From contig USLU01000163.1 in NCBI GenBank assembly GCA_900555635.1, forward strand, positions 1-5,072: 5,072 nt of DNA. The letters are read 5' to 3'. Position 1 is the stretch's first letter, and each line of letters starts with the position of its first letter. The notes beneath the pieces were generated by a model. That model ran no database searches, was not told the origin of the DNA, and worked only from the letters and a program-made list of their open reading frames with translations. Both the position numbers and the translations under genes were made by a program. The stretch comes from an uncultured Bacteroides sp. (GTDB taxonomy: Bacteria; Bacteroidota; Bacteroidia; Bacteroidales; Bacteroidaceae). Shown here in pieces: positions 1 through 5,072 of the stretch.

Positions 1-1121
1 TGTGAAGTGGCTAATGTTCCGTTGATATAGATTTCGGCAATTTTGGAGACTGCGTCGAAGGTCAGCGTCAGATTCTTGCCTTCCACATTGGCAGGCAGTT
101 CCAGCCATTGACGGTACCAGGCATATTTCACCCGGCGATAATCGAATGTATAGTTTTCACAGCGGTCGGTTTCCTGTTGGTAGTAGGTGTCCGACACACC
201 TTTGGGTTGTGCACCGGTAGGAGAGGGCATCGTTTCGCCATGCAGCCAGATACGGATTGGTGTCCAAAAGTTAGGAACGGACATGATGTGCCAGTCCTGG
301 TCGTTCGTTTGTACCGAAACAGCCTTATCCTTGTTGTCCAGTTGATAGTCCGGCATAAAGAGCCAGTTGCCATCCAGCGTGATGTCTGTGCGGCTGCCGG
401 TGAGCGCTGCCAGTTTGGCGGAAGTATAGGAAGCCCGTTCTTGGCGGCGTTTGTTTTCTTTCTCCGTAGGAGTGGCCTTCTTTTGATATTCTGCCACTTT
501 CACGTTTTTCAGTGCATCGTCTGCCATCGGAGTAACGGTGAGGTCGTCAAATTCAGTTTCTATCCATCCTCCACCCAGAGCAACTTCACCCGATGGTACC
601 AGGTCGGCATTCTTGTCTACAAGATCAATATGCGGTTGTTTCTCGTCGTTGAGGAATATGCGGATACGGTTGCCGCAAACTTCTACTTTTACACGATACC
701 ACTCTCCCGGCACAGGATGGAAACCTAACGGGCGGACTCCCATAAATTCGTCCGTACCCATATATCCGGTGCGCATCAGGTAAAGATCATCTTGCAGTCC
801 GCCTTTGATACCTACCACATAACGGTCGAAACGGTTGTAATTGCGGAAGCTCGCCCATATCTGCACCTGTTCGGCATTTTTAGGGGCCCGGGCTTTGAAA
901 GAAAAGGAGTAGTTTTTCCATTCGGGATGACCGAATACGGCATAAGCGCCTTTCGAACGGAATACATTGTCGGCAATACTGCATATTCCCCGACCCACCA
1001 CTTTCAGTGTTTCTCCGGCATTGGAGAAGTCGTTTGTCCATGTAGCATTGCTTTGTGCTTGTCCGTTCATGCAGAAGACGCTGCACGCACAAGCCAGAAA
1101 TACTTTGCTGATTCTATTCAT
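1..1121 (-). CDS. Secreted glycoside hydrolase, family 2-like, with N-terminal LamG/DUF1080-like domain (3' end beyond window)
   Basis: An open frame runs from an ATG at 1121-1119 to the window edge without a stop, giving 373 complete codons. The product starts MNRISKVFLACACSVFC and has a signal peptide probably cleaved near Gly-Gln-Ala-Gln (residues 20-23), so it is likely periplasmic or exported; no good lipobox fits. Residues about 27-197 look like a concanavalin/LamG-type beta-sandwich of the DUF1080 (3-keto-disaccharide hydrolase-like) kind, with a GEWYRVKVEV strand and a closing FDDLTVTP. A charged linker (about 200-235) follows. From about 243 comes a family 2 N-terminal sugar-binding jelly roll: LDGNWLF, a DWHIMSVPNFW strand, then AWYRQWLELP and a strand ending AEIYINGTLA, matching the WYR and 'xVxxNG' hallmarks. 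The catalytic barrel lies off the window, so activity and substrate (galactoside, mannoside, glucuronide or other) cannot be assigned. GH106 rhamnosidases also carry GH2-like sandwiches and remain an alternative. The gene has its own long upstream region. Confidence 0.85.
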   Translation of the reverse strand, partial: MNRISKVFLACACSVFCMNGQAQSNATWTNDFSNAGETLKVVGRGICSIADNVFRSKGAYAVFGHPEWKNYSFSFKARAPKNAEQVQIWASFRNYNRFDRYVVGIKGGLQDDLYLMRTGYMGTDEFMGVRPLGFHPVPGEWYRVKVEVCGNRIRIFLNDEKQPHIDLVDKNADLVPSGEVALGGGWIETEFDDLTVTPMADDALKNVKVAEYQKKATPTEKENKRRQERASYTSAKLAALTGSRTDITLDGNWLFMPDYQLDNKDKAVSVQTNDQDWHIMSVPNFWTPIRIWLHGETMPSPTGAQPKGVSDTYYQQETDRCENYTFDYRRVKYAWYRQWLELPANVEGKNLTLTFDAVSKIAEIYINGTLATS

Positions 1122-1150
1122 GATATTACAAGTTAATAATAATTTTGGTA

Positions 1151-1158
1151 TAAAAGTA
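1151..1158 (-). promoter_or_regulatory. Weak candidate -7 box for the glycoside hydrolase gene
   Basis: On the minus strand this reads TACTTTTA, one base from the Bacteroides -7 consensus TAnnTTTG. Transcription would begin near 1144, leaving a leader of about 20 bases before the ATG at 1121. No TTTG-like -33 element is visible at the expected distance, so the promoter may depend on an activator or may lie elsewhere. The 11-bp direct repeats at 1191-1223 would sit roughly 48 to 79 bases upstream of this start, a usual place for an activator. Confidence 0.2.
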
Positions 1159-1190
1159 CGGTTCGACAATAAATATTAGAATGAAGTACC

Positions 1191-1223
1191 GCTTAATGTA
1201 CACTTAATATGTGCTTAATTGTC
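1191..1223. repeat. Three direct repeats with exact 11-bp period, probable regulator site
   Basis: Plus-strand units are GCTTAATGTAC (1191-1201), ACTTAATATGT (1202-1212) and GCTTAATTGTC (1213-1223). The core CTTAAT is identical in all three and preceded by a purine each time. On the minus strand, the transcribed direction of the downstream gene, this is ATTAAG-N5-ATTAAG-N5-ATTAAG. An 11-bp spacing puts all cores on nearly the same face of the helix, as in the tandem direct-repeat sites of OmpR/PhoB-type response regulators. The block ends about 70 bp upstream of the glycoside hydrolase ATG. The regulator identity is inferred only from spacing; a run of AT-rich coincidences is possible but unlikely for three exact cores in register. 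Confidence 0.55.
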
Positions 1224-1230
1224 CCTGCTC

Positions 1231-1261
1231 TTGTTTTTCGTTGATTAATTTTGTATCTTTA
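1231..1261 (+). promoter_or_regulatory. Speculative plus-strand promoter facing the palindrome array
   Basis: TTG at 1231-1233 lies 20 bp before TATCTTTA (1254-1261), close to the Bacteroides -33/-7 arrangement (TTTG, TAnnTTTG). A full match to TAnnTTTG, TAATTTTG at 1246-1253, overlaps it but lacks a well-spaced -33. A transcript starting near 1268 would run rightward through the array at 1290-1373. The region is T-rich, so chance matches are expected. Confidence 0.15.
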
Positions 1262-1289
1262 TAGGTTTCTCGTCTTTTTTATATAGATA

Positions 1290-1373
1290 GTCACTTTATA
1301 AAGTGACAATTGTCAGCTTATAAGGTGACGTTTATCACTTTACAAGGTGATAATAGTCACATAGCAAGGTGAC
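1290..1373. repeat. Array of four 18-bp palindromes with 22-bp period
   Basis: Four copies lie at 1290-1307 (GTCACTTTATAAAGTGAC, a perfect palindrome), 1312-1329 (GTCAGCTTATAAGGTGAC), 1334-1351 (ATCACTTTACAAGGTGAT) and 1356-1373 (GTCACATAGCAAGGTGAC). They are separated by 4-bp spacers AATT, GTTT and AATA. Counting inward pairs, the outermost pair is G:C in copies 1, 2 and 4 but A:T in copy 3, and the sixth pair is T:A in copy 1 but C:G in copy 2 and T.G in copy 3. Such paired changes keep the dyad. The true mismatches are pair 5 in copy 2, pairs 6 and 8 in copy 4, and the central step of copy 3. The right half AAGGTGA is constant in copies 2-4. The period is about two helical turns. The array lies 169-252 bp upstream of the glycoside hydrolase start. 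It could be a multi-site operator for a dimeric regulator or a string of RNA hairpins. Confidence 0.9.
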
Positions 1374-1382
1374 AACTACCTG

Positions 1383-1434
1383 ACTGCATAAACTCTTGCA
1401 GTTTACTGCACTCAAAATTCTTATTCTATGCAGT
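1383..1434. repeat. Alternating ACTGCA/TGCAGT hexamers (competing small hairpins)
   Basis: ACTGCA occurs at 1383-1388 and 1405-1410, and its complement TGCAGT at 1397-1402 and 1429-1434. The first pair encloses 8 bases, the middle pair only 2, and the last pair 18, so several mutually exclusive pairings are possible. The two ACTGCA copies start 22 bp apart, the same period as the adjacent palindrome array, although the sequence is unrelated. Function unknown; six-base arms are short, so the order of the four copies is the main evidence. Confidence 0.45.
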
Positions 1435-1500
1435 GGAAATCCTTATTGTATACATTGAAAAAAATATCTTGTGGTGAGTTTGATGTAAAAGGTTACATGA

Positions 1501-1563
1501 AATATAAAAGAGCCATGCCGGAATTCGAGGTCTGTAACAGACTTGCGATTTCACGGCATGGTT
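1501..1563 (-). terminator. Long stem-loop with T-rich tail, probable terminator of the lipoprotein operon
   Basis: Bases 1513-1534 pair with 1538-1561 around a TAA loop. There are 8 bp (CCATGCCG with CGGCATGG), a bulged A, 3 bp, one T-T mismatch, 3 bp, a bulged G, then 7 bp including one G.T pair. G1512 and A1511 can extend the base by two more pairs. Read on the minus strand the stem is followed by CTCTTTTATATT (1512-1501), a fair U-tract, and it lies 64 bases after the lipoprotein stop codon. That fits an intrinsic terminator. The stem is much longer than most terminators and has a GC-rich foot, so it may instead be a dispersed palindromic element that happens to serve as one. Confidence 0.6.
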
Positions 1564-1573
1564 GTTTGATAGC

Positions 1574-1618
1574 ATCTCTATTCAGAGTAATCTTCATTAC
1601 TCTGGTTTGTACAGAGAT
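1574..1618 (-). other. Stem-loop just after the lipoprotein stop codon
   Basis: CAGAGTAAT (1583-1591) pairs perfectly with ATTACTCTG (1596-1604) around a 4-base loop. An outer pair, ATCTCT (1574-1579) with AGAGAT (1613-1618), closes it across an asymmetric internal loop. It begins 7 bases after the stop codon in the direction of transcription. No T-tract follows on the minus strand, so it is more likely a 3' UTR structure that stabilises or processes the mRNA than a terminator by itself. Confidence 0.5.
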
Positions 1619-1624
1619 TAAGAT

Positions 1625-4333
1625 TTACCCCTCAACGATTCTGAAGAACAGGTTCTGATTTGAGAAGTCGGTATTATAATCAATCTTTATTTGAAAATTG
1701 GTCGTTGTCGGAACTAACTTTAATTTGAATGTCTGTTCGTCACTGTCAATCTCCAAACCGGCAGTAGTCTCATTGCCTTGTGACTGGAACTTTAATTCAC
1801 ACCTTCTTTTGCCAAAGTATTTCTTTGCATAATCGGTTATCACAAGTTTATTTGTGGCAAAATCATATTTTATTAATACAGGAAGATTCTTTCCGGTAAG
1901 ATTTTTAGGACCGCCGTAAACATCCCATGAACAACCGTTTACCCAGAAATTGTGATTCTTGAAGTAATCTCCGAATTTATACACTTTGCCTACTTCCAAA
2001 TCTGACAATTTCTTCTTTTCCGGGTCGCCCGTTATTTCAGATACTTTGATTTCATAATCTGTACTGATGACTCCCGTTGCGTTTGGCTGTTTGTCAAGCC
2101 CCATGTAGATTGTGTTTTCACCCGGCTGGCGAACCGGGTCTTTGATGTACCACTGTTCATTTCCGTTAGAGGTAGTTTCTCCCTTACCGGCATTGAATGT
2201 CCAAGAGAGTTTGACACCATTATTGGCTTCTGTCATATCACTCACTTTCTTGTCGTTGAAGTTGAAGTTATACAGAGCCCATACCGGACTTAATGTTAAA
2301 GTATAGTTGTCGGCATTCCATTGGAAGTTAGTACCCCATTTTTCTTTTACTTTGTCATTCTGGTCGTCTTTATTCAATGTGATTTTGAAATCAGCGTCAG
2401 CAGGCTTGAAATTATACAAGGTAGTGCGCAAATCCAACTCGTTGAAGTGGTAACCCAGTTCTTCATCATACACACCGGGGATTGCCAATTTCTTGCCTAA
2501 TATACGTATATTCTGATTCGGGTCAGTATCCGGATGGTCAATACCGGCTTTTACATACATTTGAATAGCCAGTTCCTCTTTTGCGGTCGGAGCTTCCACT
2601 ACATACTTCGTACCTACATTTCCTACATACAATCCCACTTCTTTCTCATTAAGAGTGAAAGGAGCTTTGTCTGTTCCTTCATCATTCATAGCGAACAGGT
2701 TAGCGCCTTCTATGCCATCAGCTTGAGGGCCTACCAACAGATAACTGGTCTTTTGGGCGGCATCGTAGTAAAGGCATACTTCACCATTAGCTAACTCAGT
2801 GTCTTGTGTAATCGTTGCAAGGTTGGTAGTCATCGGGATAGCTTCCCAATTGCCGCCATTGGCTTGAGTACCCAGTTTCCATGCTTTGGACGCAGTGACA
2901 CCAAGATTTTCCATTGTTGTTTGGGCATTCTGCACAATGAAGGCTTTTGTACCTTTGTACAGACTTTCAATGTCACTCAACGATACTGTTGTACTTCTCA
3001 ATTCGATACCGTTCTTAGCGGTCGCTTCATCCTGTGAGTAAATCAATACTTCTTTAGAGAATTCCTCTTCGGCAACGGTATAAGTTATTCTGACTTTACC
3101 CGACCTGTTAGCAGCTTTGGCAGTTAATACACCTTTATCAGTAACTTCGAATGTATTGTTCGGGTTTTCTGTCAACTCATAAGTGGTTGCAACTGCGAGT
3201 TCACTGAATCCCAGTTCGTCCACAAACTTCACTTCTTCGTTTTCACCGAATCCCCAGCCTATTGTCCTGGTAAGGTCTAGACTTTCGGTGCTGACGAATT
3301 TCAAGGATTCCGAGTTCTGATAAACCGTACGTGTCTCACGATAAGCGAACACGCCGTTGTTGGCACTGTAGGAAGTCGGTTTCACCACGAAGTAGTTGGA
3401 ACTTGTAGTCGTCTTGTCCAATGTGATTTCCAGTACTGCACCGTAGTAAGGAGCCGTCATGTTACTTGGAGTCAACTCTACGCTCAAGATGCCGTTTTCG
3501 TCTAACTTCTTAGTTGTATTTACTAACAGTTGGGGCGCTTCCGCACGTGTCAGCTTCAATTCGTGAATATCCGCGCACTGGAAGTCGGCTTCGGACAAAT
3601 CAATGTCTTTAGGTAGAATCTTGAACTTGGCGGTAGCTGTATGGGCAGTAACCACTTTGCCTTGCGTATTGGTATAGCTGGCTGCTTCCAGGAATTCATC
3701 TTCTTCGAACACGAATTGTTTTTGGAAGAGAATGGAACTGATACCGCTGAAACCGCCACCTTGTACGGGAAGAATATAGTTTTCGCCGTATATATAGACG
3801 GAAAGTGTTTTATTCTCTTTGTTCTCTGCCAAAATCGGTGTATCCTTGTCTGCGGTGATAGTGGTTTGCACCAGTCCTTCCGTTTTCTGGATGTAGATAT
3901 AACCGTTGCTCTTGTCATAATACAGTTGGTCTTTGTCTGTTCCGGGAATTTCCTGTTCGGTACCGAATGTCAACACTTTATACCAGCCCGCACCTTTGTC
4001 TTTGGTATATCTCCATGTGCCTTCTTCCACCTTGAACTGGTAGAAAGGGGTGGCTTTATTGGAAGCCTGTACATACAACTCGTCTCCATTGCTCAATACG
4101 ATGGTATATTGCGACTGGTCTTCACTGGGATACCAGCTTTGTACGGTCAGGTTAGCATTCAACGCAGCTTCAATCTTTTCTTTGAATCTGTCCATGTCGG
4201 ACTCAACGGTTGTGATGCGGTTGTTCAGACCTTCGATATCCGAGTCGTAATCCTTACAGGAAACAACTCCTGTTCCTAATGAAAACAACAGTGTTCCATA
4301 GAGAAAACTGTTTAATACTCTTTTGTTCATCAT
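1625..4333 (-). CDS. Large surface-type lipoprotein with coiled-coil stalk, probable glycan-binding or adhesin protein
   Basis: Counting from the ATG at 4333-4331 the protein has 902 residues. It opens MMNKRVLNSFLYG, a normal lipoprotein n-region, and has the lipobox VVSC with Cys26 as the lipidation site. The following KDYDSD is acidic like the Bacteroidota lipoprotein export signal, so surface display is likely. Residues 33-57 form a regular heptad pattern (Ile33, Leu36, Ile40, Val43, Met47, Phe50, Ile54, Ala57), a probable oligomerising stalk. Residues about 64-157 resemble DUF4988-type domains next to such stalks: a strand-rich segment with TIVLSNGDELYV. Around 392-432 a Big_2-like Ig repeat can be seen (TFEVTDKGVLTAKA). 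The rest is beta-rich, with no enzymatic motif or T9SS tail recognised. An in-frame ATG at 4357 would add 8 residues, giving 910; I prefer 4333 or 4330 because the extra residues displace the signal peptide. It follows the upstream stop by 44 bases, implying co-transcription. Base composition drops towards the 3' end. The ligand is unknown. Confidence 0.88.
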   Translation of the reverse strand: MMNKRVLNSFLYGTLLFSLGTGVVSCKDYDSDIEGLNNRITTVESDMDRFKEKIEAALNANLTVQSWYPSEDQSQYTIVLSNGDELYVQASNKATPFYQFKVEEGTWRYTKDKGAGWYKVLTFGTEQEIPGTDKDQLYYDKSNGYIYIQKTEGLVQTTITADKDTPILAENKENKTLSVYIYGENYILPVQGGGFSGISSILFQKQFVFEEDEFLEAASYTNTQGKVVTAHTATAKFKILPKDIDLSEADFQCADIHELKLTRAEAPQLLVNTTKKLDENGILSVELTPSNMTAPYYGAVLEITLDKTTTSSNYFVVKPTSYSANNGVFAYRETRTVYQNSESLKFVSTESLDLTRTIGWGFGENEEVKFVDELGFSELAVATTYELTENPNNTFEVTDKGVLTAKAANRSGKVRITYTVAEEEFSKEVLIYSQDEATAKNGIELRSTTVSLSDIESLYKGTKAFIVQNAQTTMENLGVTASKAWKLGTQANGGNWEAIPMTTNLATITQDTELANGEVCLYYDAAQKTSYLLVGPQADGIEGANLFAMNDEGTDKAPFTLNEKEVGLYVGNVGTKYVVEAPTAKEELAIQMYVKAGIDHPDTDPNQNIRILGKKLAIPGVYDEELGYHFNELDLRTTLYNFKPADADFKITLNKDDQNDKVKEKWGTNFQWNADNYTLTLSPVWALYNFNFNDKKVSDMTEANNGVKLSWTFNAGKGETTSNGNEQWYIKDPVRQPGENTIYMGLDKQPNATGVISTDYEIKVSEITGDPEKKKLSDLEVGKVYKFGDYFKNHNFWVNGCSWDVYGGPKNLTGKNLPVLIKYDFATNKLVITDYAKKYFGKRRCELKFQSQGNETTAGLEIDSDEQTFKLKLVPTTTNFQIKIDYNTDFSNQNLFFRIVEG

Positions 4334-4377
4334 AGGTAAATTTTTAGTTTGGTACATATTTTACTATTCTAATTTCT

Positions 4378-5072
4378 TTATTTCTCTGCGATAATCTCTG
4401 CATAGTTCAGGCTGATGTCACCTTCGGTCACTATCAGGTTGAAGTCGGCATATCCACGTGCGTCACGAGAGTAAACGGCTACTTCGGTTTCTTCCCATGC
4501 GCCGCCTGTGGCAGGGAGACTTACGCTTTGGGTCATTGTGTCGCCAATTTGGCAACGTACGCTGGCTGCGTTATTGCTGGAGTAGCGGAAGCGGATAGTG
4601 GATGTTCCGGTTCGGAAAGGTATTTCTTTCCATCTCAATGTGTTCAAGCTGCCGGAAGTGAGGTTGGCGTGCCAACCACCGTTGTACTTCGTGTCGTTGC
4701 AGTATTTCACCACGCCCTGCTCGGGAGCATTGTTCATTTCTGTTTCCATCAACAGCGTTTCTATCTTATTGCCCGAAACCGAACCGTTGAAACAATAGTC
4801 GCAGGCTTCCGCTTCCAATTTCTGTCTGGTCGGGAAAGGACGGTTGCTGTACTTGCGGAGCAGGTTGATGCGTTGGTTGGGATAGTCATAGTAGATTTTA
4901 TCCGAACTGCGCCACCAGGCTGCGTTTTCGGCAAGGTCGGTAAATCCTTCCAGAAATACGAGATCAGGTTTTTTGGCTAAGAACGATTCCAGCATCTTGG
5001 TTGCGTAGCGACCGTGGTCGGCATCGATAAACTGCCAGTTCGGACGGGCGAGGTCACCTTGCACGAAGCCAA
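4378..5072 (-). CDS. C-terminal part of a DUF5010 / GH71-99-like protein with CBM6-like domain (5' end beyond window)
   Basis: The frame is open to the right edge and stops with TAA at 4380-4378, leaving 230 visible residues. The GTG at 5064 is an internal codon, not a start: Gly-Phe-Val-Gln-Gly-Asp precedes and continues the frame without a gap. The first 90 or so residues (ARPNWQFIDADHGRYATKML, then KPDLVFLEGFTDLAENAAWW) resemble the end of the barrel in DUF5010 and GH71/99-like proteins, where a 'PDLVFLEGFTDxAENA' strand carries acidic residues near the active cleft. The last 120 residues look like a CBM6/35-type beta-sandwich: a start at METEM, then NGGWHANL, FRYSS, LPATGGAW and a final strand SLNYAEIIAEK. 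Together this suggests a secreted glycan-active enzyme with an attached sugar-binding module. The family name rests on recalled similarity; the sandwich is better supported than the enzyme call. It is upstream of and probably co-transcribed with the lipoprotein. Confidence 0.75.
   Translation of the reverse strand, partial: GFVQGDLARPNWQFIDADHGRYATKMLESFLAKKPDLVFLEGFTDLAENAAWWRSSDKIYYDYPNQRINLLRKYSNRPFPTRQKLEAEACDYCFNGSVSGNKIETLLMETEMNNAPEQGVVKYCNDTKYNGGWHANLTSGSLNTLRWKEIPFRTGTSTIRFRYSSNNAASVRCQIGDTMTQSVSLPATGGAWEETEVAVYSRDARGYADFNLIVTEGDISLNYAEIIAEK

Larger units (their letters stand above)
1122..1624. other. 503-bp structured intergenic region
   Basis: No convincing gene lies between the lipoprotein stop and the glycoside hydrolase start. 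From right to left it holds two stem-loops (1574-1618 and 1511-1563), a small inverted repeat ATGTAA/TTACAT around AAGG (1483-1498), an 8-bp palindrome TGTATACA (1447-1454), alternating ACTGCA/TGCAGT hexamers (1383-1434), four 18-bp palindromes on a 22-bp period (1290-1373), a T-rich stretch on the plus strand (1228-1285), three 11-bp direct repeats (1191-1223) and an AT-rich leader next to the downstream ATG. A plus-strand frame of 76 codons from 1428 runs through both stem-loops and into the lipoprotein gene, and looks like chance. The length and order of elements suggest two transcription units separated by a terminator and followed by a regulated promoter. Confidence 0.8.

Noticed and set aside
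108..728. Plus-strand frame of 206 codons
   Set aside because: Antisense to the glycoside hydrolase frame, which has clear domain signatures and a signal peptide.
1140..1147. Plus-strand TAATTTTG as a promoter -7 box
   Set aside because: No -33 element lies at the right distance inside the glycoside hydrolase start region; the AT-rich context makes a chance match likely.
1290..1373. CRISPR array
   Set aside because: Spacers are only 4 bp and AT-rich, repeats are 18 bp and palindromic throughout, and there are no cas genes.
1290..1373. Invertible promoter (phase-variable switch)
   Set aside because: Known Bacteroides switches have two inverted repeats flanking a promoter of 100 bp or more. 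These are tandem palindromes with 4-bp gaps, and no long flanking inverted pair or recombinase gene is present in the window.
1378..1395. Fifth copy of the palindrome in register
   Set aside because: The expected position reads ACCTGACTGCATAAACTC, which matches neither half of the consensus beyond chance.
1428..1658. Plus-strand small protein of 76 codons
   Set aside because: It runs through both stem-loops and into the lipoprotein gene, its C-terminal part is antisense to coding sequence, and no recognisable domain is visible.
3641..4279. Plus-strand frame of 212 codons
   Set aside because: Fully antisense to the lipoprotein gene; composition looks like a shadow and there is no start context.
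4528..4980. Plus-strand frame of 150 codons
   Set aside because: Antisense to the CBM6-like gene; no domain signature.
5062..5064. GTG as the start of the upstream gene
   Set aside because: The frame continues upstream to the window edge and the protein would begin in the middle of a barrel-like domain without a signal peptide.

Overview
The window looks like a glycan-utilisation region from the Bacteroides/Phocaeicola group (Bacteroidota). The evidence is a surface-type lipoprotein beginning Cys-Lys-Asp after the lipobox, A/T-rich starts without Shine-Dalgarno sequences, and carbohydrate-active proteins side by side. All three supported genes are on the minus strand, so transcription runs from high to low coordinates. 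The genus is inferred from protein style; no marker gene is present.

Layout, in the direction of transcription. (1) 5072 to 4378: the 3' end of a gene whose start lies outside the window. Its product resembles the DUF5010 / GH71-99-like secreted glycan enzymes and ends in a CBM6/35-like beta-sandwich. (2) 4333 to 1625: about 900 residues of a lipoprotein with a short, regular coiled coil right after the lipidated cysteine, followed by beta-rich domains. It starts 44 bases after the upstream stop and is probably in the same operon. It looks like a surface glycan-binding or adhesin-type protein, but its ligand cannot be read from sequence. (3) 1624 to 1122: 503 bases without a convincing gene, packed with ordered structure. 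This region holds two stem-loops downstream of the lipoprotein gene (one a likely terminator), an alternating set of ACTGCA/TGCAGT hexamers, four 18-bp palindromes repeated every 22 bp, and three direct repeats spaced exactly 11 bp apart. (4) 1121 to the left edge: the first 373 codons of a secreted glycoside hydrolase of the family 2 type, with an extra N-terminal LamG/DUF1080-like domain. This gene is open to the window edge.

Working model: the first two genes form the end of one operon (a glycan-binding or glycan-cleaving pair at the cell surface), which terminates near 1501-1563. The glycoside hydrolase begins a new unit under its own regulatory region. The 11-bp direct repeats and the 22-bp palindrome array are candidate operators for that unit. 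The array is the most unusual thing here: its repeats change in ways that mostly keep each copy self-complementary, suggesting that the dyad, as a protein site or RNA hairpin, is under selection. I do not recognise it as a described element.
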